Counted from the first letter of the stretch, positions 33,919-46,440 are shown. The stretch: 64,000 bases of DNA from Brachionus plicatilis (GCA_010279815.1 QEOQ01000344.1:481458-545457), one strand, 5' to 3'. The notes: a model not told the origin generated them from the letters alone. Made by a program: numbers and translations.

Positions 33919-35222
33919 ATGATCCCTAAACAATGGAAAATCTCAAGGATTTGTTACCAAAAAAGAGAACATCTAATGACCCATCTAAGTACCGCCCAAT
34001 AAGCGTTACTAGTTGTCTAGGCAAGATATTAGAACGCAAAGTAAGAAATAGGTTATATAAGTATTTTGAAGAAAATAGCTTTATTTGCTTGCAACAATCA
34101 GGTTTTCGAGCACATAGGCGAACAGCTGATAATCTTGTTTTCATGACTCAAAAAATATCTGAAACTTTCAATAAGAAAAAAAAAGTGTGCTCTTTATTTT
34201 TTGACATTTCTTAAGCCTTTGATAAAACTTGGCACACTGGAATACTTTACAAAATGTCCCAATTAAAAGTACCACTCTATATATTGGAGTGGGTAAGTGA
34301 TTTCCTCAATAATAGGAAGTTTTTTGTAAAAGTTAATGACTATTCTTCAACTCAGGGGGCCATTCAGTCAGGGGTACCTCAAGGAGCTGTAATTAGTCCT
34401 CTCCTATTTACAATTTTTATAAATGACATTCCAAAATTGAACTCAAAAAATAAAAGCTACTCTCTTCTTTTTGCCGATGATCTTGTTTCCTACTTTATTT
34501 TTAAAAAGTATGGTAAAATTGTCACAGCAATAAATTGCTATTTGAAAAAAATTGAAGCTTGGCTTGTAAAATGGAAGATGAAAATGGCCCTCGAAAAGTG
34601 TAGTCATACCATTTTCTCTGGATATCCAGGTAAAAACAAATCTCCTACTTTAAAACTTTTTGGAAAAAAAATACCGTATGAAAAAAAGCCTTTATTTCTA
34701 GGCATCACTTTCCATGAAAACCTTAGCTTCGACTCGCATGTAGGCTTTATTAGATAAAAATGCATTGATCGTATTAACGTCTTAAAAATTCTGGCACAAA
34801 AGTCTTGGAAACTTAACCACAATACTTTGGTAAATATATATAAATCATTAATTGGCTCTATTATTGATTATAGTTTCTTTATTCCTATTCTAGTCTCTAA
34901 GACCAACCACTCTAGGCTACAAGATCTCCAAAATATTTCAATTAAGTACAGTTATAATTTTCCTCATGATACTCCATCGGATCTTCTGATAAATTTCCTA
35001 GATGACATAAAGCTTGATAGCATAGAAGTTCGTTTAAATAAACTATTTATAAAATATCTCAAAAATAGTGTTATCTTCAAAAATACGCTTACTATTGATT
35101 TAATCAAAGAATATGTCAGTGCTTTTGTTAACAGCTCAAGACCCTGTAAGAAAAAAACACCATTATGTAATATATGGAATGAATTCAGTGAATGGTTAAA
35201 TGATAAGGGTTTGTCTCTCTGA
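33919..35222 (+). pseudogene. LINE reverse transcriptase remnant 2
   Basis: Non-LTR reverse transcriptase starting in the fingers (NDPSKYRPISVTSCLGKILE), with GFRAHRRTADNL, the first catalytic Asp in LFFDIS.AFDK, GVPQGAVISPLLF and the catalytic LLFADDLVSYF box, followed by a full thumb and connection region to a stop at 35220-35222. Inactivated by in-frame stops at 34212 and 34755 and a frameshift between the MIPKQWKIS and KDLLPKKR parts. The endonuclease and ORF1 are missing (5' truncation), and a poly(A) tail lies downstream. Relatively few lesions suggest a fairly young insertion. Confidence 0.9.
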
Positions 35223-35245
35223 TTTTCAATCTTTCATTAAAAATT

Positions 35246-35270
35246 GAAAAAAAAAAAAAAAAAAAAAAAC
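35246..35270 (+). repeat. Poly(A) tail of LINE remnant 2
   Basis: An uninterrupted run of about 24 A directly downstream of the reverse-transcriptase stop codon, marking the 3' end of the retrotransposed copy. Confidence 0.8.
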
Positions 35271-35798
35271 TTGCTATCGTTTTTCCAGTAATTTACTATT
35301 TCATTCTTCTTTGTACTTTATTTTTTAAAAAAATTTTTTATGTTTTCTTGATTCATTTTAAAATTCTAATTTTTTTACTTATCTAATGGCAGAAGGAGTT
35401 TTATTGTATTGTTGCTTCCAATCTTAAGAATATCCAGACCTATCTTATCAAAATTCATTAATTTCAATCTATAAGCACAACCTATTATGTGGTTACAAAA
35501 ATAATTTTTTAACGCAAGAATGTTTAAAAAAAAAGTTTTTATTGTCCAAATGGTTATACAAAAAAAAAAAGGTAATTTTTTTATTTTTTTTTATTTAATT
35601 TTTTTTTACTTAATTAGTGGATAAATTAAAAAAAAGTTATGATTTAATTGAATTAGTGTTTTTTCATCTTTTTTTGTTATATTTTTTTTATTTTTTGTGT
35701 TCTTTTTCTGAAATAAATATTATAAACTGAATTAGTTAATTGTTTAAAGATTTTTTTATTTTTTAACTAAATTAGTGAAGATTTTTACTGGATTTATG

Positions 35799-37320
35799 GA
35801 TAGATATTATTTATGCTCTATATCTAGTGCTCTTTTTTTGCTTTTATCCTTGATTAGATCCCTAATGTCCTTTAAACACCATATAAATATGATGAAAAAT
35901 AAGTTCCATCTAATATATTTGTTTTACTTTACTAACTACATGTCAATATAAAAATAAAAAAAATTTAAATTCCATTTAGTACATGTCTATATGTCTTTTC
36001 TTTAATTTCATTTATTTTAATCCTTTTTCCTTTATCTTTATTTTTTTTCTGAAGGAGCTCAAGCTCGGTACAGAAAAACAAATAAATAAAAGATTACCAA
36101 AATTCCAAAATCAATAAAGCTAAATAATGGGAGATTTAAAAAAAGTAAAAAATATCTTAACTTCCACGAGAGATTTAAATCTAAACAAAAATTTAAACAA
36201 AGTTGGATGAAAAGTTATTGTTCATAATATACTTTTTCAAAAGAATTGATTTTTAAATATATTATCTCTTTTGCAATTCTTTTTAAATTTTGTAATGTAC
36301 CAGTTCAAGATAAAAAATATTCCCTTAAAATCTTAAAAAATAAAAAGAAACATTATTCCAAAAGCAAAAAAGCTTTGGTGCGACAATTTTTTTTGCTTAT
36401 TTTATATTTTTTTTTAAATTTATTTTTTTGTCTTAAATTTTTTTTTTTTGCTACGAAGTTAGCCTAAAATAAAAATAAAAAAATTATATTTTTATTATTT
36501 TATTCATTAGCTTTTTTGTTACACAAGTTAGCTTTTTTGATATTCAATAAATCCTACAATGAAAAATACTTCAATGTACTAAATCTGTGTCTTTGTTTTT
36601 TTTCAAAGTTTACATTTAGCTTGAAATTTAAGTACATTTTTATTGACTTTTAAAGTGTCTCATGATGAAAAAAGGGAAATAATTCACATGCAACAAATTC
36701 GATACTTTTTTGTTTGAAAATATTGTGCAACTTTAATTTACAATTGAATACGAAAAATAATTAGAAAAAACATAAATTAAACATATATATAAAAAAAATG
36801 GTTTAATTTTTTGCCCAAAATGTTATCAGTTGATAACAAAAAATGTCATCTTTAGGTACCCTACTGGATATGTTATTAAGGCTGATAACTTAAATGTTAT
36901 TTTTTAGTTACGTTATCAGAAAAATATAGATAAATTTTAGAGAAAGTATTTACATTTTTTTTGTTATCATTTTAAAAAAAATGATATCATATATTTTATA
37001 AATTTTATTTCAACTACTTTTTTTTAAACATAAAACAAAATGATCCATCATAAGTTGTTTTAAATCAGCCACAATAAGAACATCGCCGCTCTTTGGTAAA
37101 TAAGGCTTCATATTCTCACTATAGTTTTTTCAAAAATTGTATGTACATTTCCTAGGAGAATAAAAAATAAAAACAAACAAAAAAATTTTTCAATTTCTTC
37201 GAAAATTTTTATTTTGAAAATAAAACTATTTTTGTTGAAAATAGGTACTCGATCGGTTTTGCCTCTTCTTGGCTTTATCAAGAGTCTAAAATTATTTAAA
37301 TTAGTATTTTAAATTTAATT
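35799..37320. other. Gene-free DNA with possible LINE 3' tail
   Basis: Bases about 35820-36090 end in GGTACAGAAAAACAAATAAA, like a LINE 3' end with a short tandem tail, but no coding part remains. Bases 36820-36930 contain several TGATAAC / GTTATCA motifs in a loose palindrome. The frame at 36246-36467 is low-complexity. Confidence 0.4.
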
Positions 37321-37440
37321 CAGAGTTGTTTTTAAGTCACAAGTCTTGAGTGTTAAAATGCATCAAACAAACGTCAAATATCACTCAGGTCAAAATTTTT
37401 AATGAGAAAACAAAGCTTTGCGGGTCCAGTCGGTTAAGTC
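37321..37440. mobile_element. Left end of hAT-type CAGAGTTGTT family
   Basis: CAGAGTTGTTTTTAAGTCAC followed by AAGTCTTGAG matches the left terminus of the complete copy at 8342. No matching right end was found nearby; the copy seems truncated by the next element. Confidence 0.6.
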
Positions 37441-37874
37441 AAGCTTTTTAGTCTAAAGTTGAAATTAAAAAGTTGAAATTATTTAAAAATTTTATTTATT
37501 TGGTAATGTAAGTGAAATTATGCATAAAACAACTATGCCTAATCCGATTAGTAAATTATAATGTTAGAAAAATATGAATTTTTTTTTCTCACCAATTTTC
37601 TAGCATCTTTATTTGTCCGAGAAATTTCTTGAAGTGTCGTCGTAATGACTAGAACTGACCAAGAAATTTCTTAAAAATTTTTAAAAATATTAAAATATTA
37701 TTAGTACATTAAAATGATTCAGTATAATTTTGTAGCAAAGCGAATCGCGAGACCGCGATAAATTTCCACTTTAGAAAAAAAAAAATGTAGCGAAACGCAA
37801 AGTGCGATAAATTATATTTTTTATTAAATAAAATTTATAGCGAATTTATAATGTTAATTAATTGAAAAAAATTG

Positions 37875-38330
37875 AAAGTCACTCTGAAAACTCTTCAAGA
37901 TCACTCTCGTTTGAATCGTACTCACTGGCAGTTGAAATATCATCCTCTTGATTTTTTTTTCTTTTTTTTGTCCATTGAATTGATGTCAAACATCATAACT
38001 ACATATTTTGTGTACGTATCGAATTTTAATTTAATTAATTGAATTGGAATTTTACATTCTATATTAAATTTAATTCGCATGTTTTCATGTTCTTCAATTA
38101 CTTAATGTTGAATATCTTTGTCATGATCAACAAATCTGACCATTTTTTCCTCTCTGTTCACAGTAGCAGAAAAACTACAACCAGCAACTTTACATAGCCA
38201 ATTTATAGAATTTTTATTAATTCTATTTCGCTTAAACAAAATACCATCTACACAGAGGTCCATGCAATCATGATTTGGATTTTCAATATTTGATTTTTCA
38301 CTTGAAAACCAAGTATTTGGTAAATTTATT
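37875..38330 (-). pseudogene. FLYWCH-type zinc-finger gene remnant
   Basis: The reverse strand encodes CMDLCVDGILFKRNRINK, then INWLCKVAGCSFSATVNREE and, beyond, DHDKDIQH and EEHENM, the C...C...H...H pattern of FLYWCH fingers (W-x-C, C-x-F/A spacing). It continues to an acidic tail (NESDLEEFSE) ending near 37880. There is an in-frame stop after DIQH and a frame change in a poly-A run, so it is broken. It lies just inside the left arm of the foldback element. Confidence 0.6.
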
Positions 38331-38494
38331 ATTTAATTTATTCAAGGTTAATCAACAGGCTAGTGCCCATGCCTCATGAGACTGATTAACACTTCATTTA
38401 TTTAAATAATTATTCTTAAAAAAAGAAATACATATATTAAAAATATAAAAAAAAAAAAATTTATAAAAATTGAATAGAATTATTGATTTAATAG

Positions 38495-39480
38495 TTATTT
38501 GAAAAAATTTAACAATAAGCTATTTAAGTTAAATAATTCAAATTTAGAAACAAAATCTGTGTAAATTAAATTTATGTTATTGAAAATTGAAAGCTTAAAC
38601 GTTGAAAACTTCAACATTGATCTCTTGATCACAAAGCAATTTATTAATCTCGAATAAAAATGTTCAAATGTTTTTTCACCACTTTTTGATTTGGCCATTG
38701 GTTCAATAAGGTTATTGTTGTTCCTTAAAATATAATTCAAATTTCTTGAGTCATTTTTCTTTAATTTATCTTTAAGATTTAGCGGAGAATTGAAATAAAA
38801 TAGACATTTATAAGAAAAAGTTAGCATCCTTTCAAAAATTCGATGTTGAAATGAATAAAGACCATACTTTTCTAATGCGTTATTTATTTCATTAAAGCTG
38901 TTTGCTTCAAGCTTAAGATTTAAAAGTTTTATGATAGAGATATAATAACTTTTAGCTAATTTATTTATTGCTTCTTTTGAAAAATAGCATAAAAGCGTAG
39001 AGCAATAGTCAAAATATGGGAGGATAAAGGTCTTAAAAAACTGTATTTTTACTGAAGTAGCAAGATAGAAAATTCTCTTGATAGAAAATAATTTCCTATT
39101 AACTTGAATTGATAAATTAGATACAAATTTGGTAAAATTACGATTTTGATCAATTATGAATCCTAATAAACAGATTTCCTTTACAACTAATATGTTTTCA
39201 TTACCTACTCTAATCTTATCTGGATATAATTTTTTCCTATTTTCAAAAATCATGCAAAAAGTTTTTGACCAGTTTATGTCAATTCTGTTAAAAATGCACC
39301 ATTCATTTAAATTTTTTGTTGTAACATTTAATTTTATCAAAGCTGTTTCAAGGTCTTTTTCAGAGATACTTATTGTTGTATCATCTGCAAACATTTTGAT
39401 ACTTAAATTTTTAAATAAAAATGGTAAATCATTGACAAAAATAAGAAATAGCAGTGGACCCAGAACAGATCCTTGAATTA
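38495..39480 (-). pseudogene. LINE reverse transcriptase remnant 3
   Basis: Reverse-strand RT palm and thumb: GVLIQGSVLGPLLFLIFVND (from about 39476), then the catalytic MFADDTTISIS box near 39394, and 290 residues of thumb/connection in one open frame ending at 38495. The fingers and first catalytic Asp are missing or lost across the 6-N gap at 39552-39557. Close in type to jockey-like LINEs, but different from the copy at 33919. Confidence 0.88.
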
Positions 39481-39551
39481 GAACCCCAGTGATTTTTTAT
39501 TTGAAGCCCATGGGGTAGTTTACAAGGATTTACGGTATTTGGATACCTGAA

Positions 39552-39557
39552 NNNNNN
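39552..39557. other. Assembly gap (6 N)
   Basis: Six undetermined bases upstream of the RT remnant, at a position where the conserved finger region would be expected. Confidence 0.99.
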
Positions 39558-40489
39558 CTTCTAAGTAATTTATAAATTTTTCAATACTTAAAATTGATTT
39601 TTTTTCTCTATAATTTTGATTTTGGTATCATTTTAAAAATTTAATTTACTATTTACAATTATGGGGTCTGTTTGGTTCTATGATATTAATTTTTTGGAAA
39701 AAAAAATACACAAAAATGAAAAAAGTTGCTTTCAAATAGATAACGCGTTTTAGAAATATAAGTAAAAATTATGCTGGATTGGCTCGAAATCTGCAACAAA
39801 AATTTTAAACTTCTTTGTGAAACCTTGAACTAAATTTTAACCAAATGTTGAATTATTTAAAACCGAATAGAAAAAAAATTTCATTTTAATTTTAATAAAA
39901 CATGACTGAAAAAATAAAAAGAAGCGAGGTTAATTTTTGAAAAAGTTTAGTAATTTAATTTAATTATCTTTTGCAATCTAGTTAATTTAGTTAAGTGAGC
40001 AGGAGACTAAAAATCAGGTCCATTTATTAGTAGAAAAAAAAAGCAAGGGTACGAAAATGAATTTTAAATTTTTTAATAATCTAAAATTTTTAATTCTTTA
40101 TATTAAGGTTTGAAAAAACTAGAAAATCGTCTCAATCTTTTAGAACAAAGTATTTAATAAATTTGAATTAAAAGTTATCGAATTATAAATTAAAAAATTG
40201 GAATTCAATGTGAACCAAGCAAATATAAAGCCTGGCAAAATAATCAGATAAATTTTAATCAATAATCAAATTTAAAAAAAATAAATAAACCATTCTCATA
40301 TTCTATCGGTTAATAGAAAAAAACTTGCAATGAAATCTTGTTCCAATGAAACAGTTACTTGCAATGAAAAATAACTTACTATGAAACGTTACAGAGCCGT
40401 AAAAAAATATTGTTAATAAATGAAAACATCTAAATTTTTTAATTCAAGGCTTGCCAATTAACTTTGTGAAGCAGATGAGTGGTTTTTTT
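39558..40489. other. Gene-free interior of foldback element
   Basis: AT-rich DNA between LINE remnant 3 and the right arm. No frame or repeat of note. Confidence 0.4.
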
Positions 40490-40813
40490 CTAATGTACTA
40501 ATAATATTTTAATATTTTTAAAATTTTTTAGGAATTTCTCGGATAAATAAAGATGCTAAGAAAATTGGTGAGAAAAAAAAATTCATATTTTTCTAACATT
40601 ATAATTTACTATTCGGGTTAGGCATGGTTGTTTTATGCATAATTTCACTTACATTACCAAATAAATAAAATTTTTAAATAATTTCAACTTTTTTAATTTC
40701 AACTTTAGACTAAAAGCTAAAATTTTAATGCTTACAGCTTTTTATTAAATGAAAATGCTATGTGAAAAACCATTTAAGTTATTTATCCATTATTTTTAAT
40801 TAATTGAAAGTTA

Positions 40814-41316
40814 CCGTATTCCCTTGTTCGATAATGCAGCGCCACAACCTAAAACACATCATTGGCGCAGGCGCTTTACTAAATCTCGCCCATGTTAAAT
40901 TCAACTTAACTTGTGGTGCATGCGCCAAAACCGTATTTCGGGTTGTGGCGATGCACTATATCCAGGGTCTTGAGAATGGTTGCATTATTTAAGTTTAGCA
41001 AAGGGATAATATTTAAAAAAAAAAAAGAATTTTTTTTAATTAAGTATTTGGTGCGGCATTAAAGTTTAAAAATAAAAATGAATTTAAAATTAAAAAATAT
41101 TGTCTTGAATTATTTTTATATTTTCTTTTTAAATCATTCAAATAATGCAACCATTCTCAAGACCCTGGATATAGTGCATCGCCACAACCCGAAATACGGT
41201 TTTGGCGCATGCACCACAAGTTAAGTTGAATTTAACATGGGCGAGATTTAGTATAGTTCCTGCGCCAATGATGTGTTCTAGGTTGTGGCGCTGCATTATC
41301 GAACAAGGGAATACGG
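40814..41316. mobile_element. Near-perfect palindromic element with TA flanks
   Basis: Arms at 40814-40992 and 41139-41316, each about 178 bases, are inverted copies with only a few differences. Ends read CCGTATTCCCTTGTTCG, flanked by TA on both sides (40812-40813 and 41317-41318), as for Tc1/mariner-like insertions. A 146-bp loop separates the arms. The arms are distinctly richer in G+C (GCGCCACAACC, GGCGCAGGCGC) than surrounding DNA. The open frame at 40804-40992 is incidental. Confidence 0.8.
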
Positions 41317-41318
41317 TA

Positions 41319-43644
41319 ATATAAAAATAATAAATGTTTTTTTTTTAATTAAATTTATTAAAAATCTAAAATTTTTAATTTTTTTTTTAAGGTTTTGACG
41401 AAATAGAGATCGAGACCAAATAAAGTAAACTTATTCAAAAAGTTTTAGCTTTATTCGTTTGGGCTTGGACAAGAGTGTGCGAGAGCCTGGAGGCTAATGA
41501 GAGCGGCACAAAATTTGTCTCTGTTTCTTCCTTGCCATTTTTGTTCAAATCGGTCAGGGACGAACAGACACGTAATTGCTCGATTTTAAGGACATGTCGT
41601 TATATTTGGGTAACCAGAATTAAAGGTTATTTTAACATTAAAAAGATTATTTAACGCCACGTCGTTGTGTATATAAATATAAATAAAAAATCTTGAGTGT
41701 TTTCGATTTATTTTATTTTAGAAAAGAAAAATCAACTAATTTACCTTTGGAATAAAAATTTTTTATTTATTTTGTGTTTTTTTATTTGAAGTCTCTATGG
41801 AAACATTTGAAGTTTTATTTTTGATTAAAATATCACTGTGACAATTACCATTGTTACGACAATACTCCTAGAAACGTAAAAAGAAAACAAATAAAAGAAT
41901 TGTTTGAAAATAATAATTTTTAAGTATAAAAAAGATTTTTTCTTTTGCATTCCTGAAAATCAAAAATTTATTAAGTTATTATCTAAATATCTCGAGATAA
42001 TTTATTTTCAGTGTCATAATATTACTTTTAATATTTCAATTGGAATTTATCTTCATTCTTTTCCAAAAAAAATATTATAATCTTTTTTATGTTTTCGTCT
42101 AAAGCGACTAAGTTTAGTGTTTGCTTTCAAAGGATCATAGCATCCTTAATATTTCATGAATTCGGCTGAAAATTGTATCAATTTTAAGCTAATAGAATAA
42201 GCTCTCAGAACCTGTTTTAAAATTGTAAAAATATTTGTTATTCGCAGAGATATCAGCTTTTTAGTTTTTGGATTTTTTTAATAATATTTTAGTTTTTACT
42301 TTCAAAGGCTCATTGTGTCCATATTATTTCATGAATTCGGCTGAACATCGTATCAAATAAAGCGAATATTTTCAGATTTTTAGGCCACCTTTTCTGATTA
42401 TGAGAATAATTCTCATTAATTAAAAAATTAAAAAAATCAGGAAAAGAAATACGAAATAATTCCTGTCAGCTAGCGTTGCAATAGTTATTTTTCTGTCGAA
42501 TATATAAATGTAAAGATTAAAAATCGATTAATAACTACATCGGATTGATGAAAAAAATGTGATAAATTACTATTTTATAGTCACTTTTATGTAATATAGA
42601 GCAAAATAATCATCAATATTTAAATGAGAATAGTAAAAAAAATTTAAGGGGGAGTAAAAATTGCATTATATTTAGTTTTGTATGCAAAAATATGCTGAAT
42701 AATTTATATTTATTTTAATACACAAAATAGAAAATAAAAAATAAACAATTAATTGGGAAAAATCCAAAAAATACTATATTGATTTTTTATTCTACTATTT
42801 TTCGTATTTTACCATATTTTATATAAAAAATGGTAAAATCAAAAAGGGCCATAAAAGATCATTTTATATGTTTTTAAATAGAATTTTCAAAAAAATATGA
42901 AAAATAAATTTTTTTTGACTTTTCAAAGCATCAAAAAATAATTCGAATTTTTACTTAAAATAATTTTAAAAAAATTTCTTGAGGAAAAAAATTGTAAAGA
43001 AAAGTAAAAAAGCGTAAAAAAAAAGTGAAAGTTTTTTTATTTCTTTGGCTCAATTTATTACAAAATTAATTTTTTGAATAAAAATTTTACATAATACATA
43101 ATTTTAGAAAAGTAACTTTCCGTAAAATATGGTGAAATTACGTAAATTAGCGTAAAATTACGTAATTTTACCTTAGAACAATGTATCGTAGCAGCACTTA
43201 AGGTCCATTTTTTAAGCTATAAAGAGGTCAATAAACTATTATATTTCTATTAAAATTATTTTAAGCAACTTCATTATATTAGGTGGATACATTTTATATA
43301 AATTGGTCATTATAATAATATATAAAAACTCCTTTGGACCTCAAGTCAAATATTTTTGAATATTTAAAATGAATTAGTGTCATTAACTTAACATCGTGGC
43401 TTTATTCTAATGATCATTTAAAATGTGATTAATGGATCAACAAAACATTATTTCACATAACCTAGATATTTTTTTAAGTTCTAGATCTTTAAGGTAAACA
43501 TTCATGCTTGATTTTAAACACTTTAAAATTTTGTAAAATATAATTTAGAATTTTTAATATAATTTATAAAATATATCTTAAAATTTAGTTTATTTTAAAA
43601 TATTGTATCATAGTGTCACGCCAACAAATGGGTGAAACCATATT
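41319..43644. other. Gene-free DNA with a 180-bp direct duplication
   Basis: Bases 42115-42180 and 42290-42355 share CTTTCAAAGG, then ATTTCATGAATTCGGCTGAA and ATCGTATCAA-like sequence in direct orientation. Bases 41450-41600 are less AT-rich (GGCTTGGACAAGAGTGTGCG) but show no coding frame. Otherwise featureless. Confidence 0.45.
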
Positions 43645-45991
43645 TTATTATAATTAATTCATGTGTAAATCGAAATATTATTAAAACTGAATTTTATTGA
43701 ACATTTAGAAGAGAAGAGAGTGTTCAATAATCAAATTAAAACGTGGGAAATTTAATCTAAGACTGTATTGTTTATGATTTCAAGTTGTTAATTAATTGAT
43801 CAATCCTCAATTTTCTTAGTATTATTTGTTCAATTGACTTTTGTCTTTAGCCTGTCGCTTTTAGATAATAAGTTGTCATATGATCTTTTAATTTGTTTAA
43901 TCCATCTAAATTGCGTTGATTTCTCCGCAAAGCTTTTCATATTGATTCAAATAGATACAATGTGAGATTTTTATTTTGAATGAGTATTTTAATATCCAAT
44001 AGAAATGTAGAATTTAATCCAATAAGTAAGATTTTCAATTAAACTAAATGAGACAATTATAATAATCCCTCAATCTGGAAATGTCTAAAAAATATTTATA
44101 TGCAAGCAATGATAAATAAAAGAATATTTTATTTCACTTGTCAGTGAGGCTAAGAAGAATATACTTCTCTCGTTGGTAGCTGGCTTGTTCATTTATTTAT
44201 AATAAAAGATTAAACAAAAAAATAAAGTTTTCACAATCAACTTTCAATATTTAAAAACGACATCTTTAAAATATTATAAAGTTACTTTGTTTTCAAGATA
44301 TTATATTTATATAAAGAAGTTATACCAAGGGTATTACAATAGTCTTATTTCAGTAGAAAATTAAAAATCATTGTCTTTAAAAAAGATGAATTCAGAACAT
44401 GAAAATGAACAAAATTATACTATTTCTTCTAAAAAGACATTAATTTTGAACAGAATTTAAAAATAAATCTTTAAATTCAAATAAATTAGATGTAAAAACT
44501 CCTATATTAGAAAGTTCATTTATGTCTTTTATAGTCAATGATTAAGTTCGTAGCTAGGAGAGACAAATCATATATAAACTGAAAGCCTTCAGCTTAATGG
44601 TATAATATGCGTTCTAAAACCAATTCCCTTAAAATCTTAAATTCATAAAATTACAAAAGCTACTGTAACTATATTTAAAAAAAGACGTAGAAAGCTTAAG
44701 GTAATTATTTTTTAAAAAGTGTCAAAGAGAAAAGATAAAATAAAAAATAACTTTTTCTTTAACTTTTTCAACTGAAGGATCTTGGTGCTTTTAAAAATTT
44801 ATCTTATAAAATACAATTATCAGGATTTTTGCAAGCTTTTAGACTCTACTAATAACCGAATTAGGCTTTTTAAGGAAAAAAAACTAAACGCTTAATTTTG
44901 GAATAGATTTTGGCTGGCATGAGATATGTATTCCAGTAGTTCAAGTTACCAAGAAGTTACCAAATACCAATCAAGTAGAAACTATCAATTTCATAAAAAA
45001 AAATAAAAATTTCAACACCAAATTAAATGTTAAAATTGGTTAAATTATTTTCAATAAAAAATCTTATTAATTTTTTAATAAATCTTTTATATTTTATAAA
45101 TATGTTTTAGTTTTTGGTGTTTTATTTATGAATTATGAACCAAACCGATTAAAAATTTGAAATAGGTCTAGGTGCAAAATAAAGAAAAAATAGAGTTCCG
45201 GATAATTATAACCTATTCGGAATTTATAGACAAAAATTACAAAATTTAATTTTTTTTGTTTAAAAAATAATCAAAAAACTTACTGCAGGAATGCAGATTT
45301 GTGTTTCTAGAAAAAAAAATGTAAATTTTCAGAATTACCCAACAAAAAAATTTTTGATTTATATAAATCCAAAATACCAGTAAAAATAATTAAAATTAAG
45401 AAGGCCCTTAAATGACACGAAAAAAAGTGAACCCAAAAATTGACAAATTTGAAATTAAACAAGACACATATTCTCTTCAAAATAAACTCCATATCAATAT
45501 TTTCAATATTTATGACATTTCCAAATTGAGAGATTATGATAATTGTCTCTTTTAGTTTTTAATTGAATATTTTACTTATTGGATTAACATCTACATTTCT
45601 ATTGGATATTAAAATACTCATTTACTAAAATAACCTCATATTGTATGTATTGTATCAATATGAAAAGCTTTGCGGATCAATGCAATTTAGAGGGAATAAA
45701 CTAATCAAAAGATCATATCAATGCAATTTAGAGGGATTAAACAAATTAAAAGATCATATGACAACTTATTATCTAAAAGCGACAGGCTAAAGACAAAAGT
45801 CAATTGAACAAATAATACTAAGAAAATTGAGGATTGATCAATTAATTAACAACTTGAAATCATAAACAATACAGTCTTAGATTAAATTTCCCACGTTTTA
45901 ATTTGATTATTGAACACTCTCTTCTCTTCTAAATGTTCAATAAAATTCAGTTTTAATAATATTTCGATTTACACATGAATTAATTATAATA
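43645..45991. mobile_element. Foldback element with about 450-bp arms
   Basis: Arms at 43645-44095 and 45505-45991 are inverted copies over about 450 bases, with many exact runs (AAACGTGGGAAATTTAATCT, AGCCTGTCGCTTTTAGATAA, CATTTCTATTGGATATTAAA). The right arm carries an extra tandem duplication of about 43 bases around ATCAATGCAATTTAGAGGGA (45676-45760). The 1.4-kb centre shows no coding sequence. The superfamily is unassigned. Confidence 0.8.
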
Positions 45992-46440
45992 AATTAAAAA
46001 AAACTAAAAACCAGTTGGCTAAAAATTAGTTAAATAAAAACTAGTCAACTAAATTAGTTAACTAAAAACTAGTCGAATAAAATTTTGTAAATAAAAACAA
46101 AAATAACATAAATAAAAATGAAAGTCATGAATGCTGCGACTCTAATTATTATAATTCTCAGAAGTCTTGATTTATCTATAAAACGATAAATTTTTGTTAT
46201 CACCTCGTTTATATTATGCAAGAATTTTGTATCAAAATTTGAACTGCATATTACAATTTAACTTTTATTTATAGGAAAATAAAAATTCTTTTCATAGTCT
46301 ATTAAGTTAAACGCATTGATCGAAGAATCGTGTCCAAAAGTCAACTTGTCCAATTCACTGTCGAATGAATTGATCGTAAAAGAATTGACTGAATTTTTAA
46401 TAAAAAAACATTTATTTTATTAATAATTGCTATTTTCGCA
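45992..46440. other. Spacer with AACTAGTT-type repeats
   Basis: At 46000-46085 an imperfect AAAAACTAGTTAACTAAATT-type repeat recurs about four times. It may be the remnant terminus of a neighbouring element. Confidence 0.4.

Larger units (their letters stand above)
33631..35798. mobile_element. Foldback element with about 280-bp arms, split by a LINE
   Basis: Left arm 33631-33914 and right arm 35521-35798 are inverted copies over about 280 bases (for example CAGTAAAAATCTTCACTAA, AACTGAATTAGTTAATTG and TTTTTATTGTCCAAATGG on one arm and their complements on the other). The arms are themselves built from short CTAATT(C/T)AGT repeats. The centre is occupied by a LINE fragment with a poly(A) tail and about 250 bases of unassigned DNA. 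No transposase is present and target duplications are not clear. Confidence 0.75.
37443..40722. mobile_element. Large foldback (Mutator-like?) element with FLYWCH remnant and LINE insertion
   Basis: Inverted arms at 37443-37715 and about 40490-40722 match over some 230-270 bases (shared TAATGTAAGTGAAATTATGC, TCACCAATTTTC, CTTTATTTGTCCGAGAAATT and their complements) with scattered changes. Inside are a leftward FLYWCH-finger gene remnant next to the left arm and a leftward LINE reverse transcriptase. Long inverted ends plus a FLYWCH gene suggest a Mutator-like element; no transposase core was recognised, so this assignment is inference. A 6-N gap lies within. Confidence 0.65.

Noticed and set aside
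40804..40992. 62-aa frame in the palindrome
   Set aside because: Lies wholly in one inverted arm; no start context or homology.
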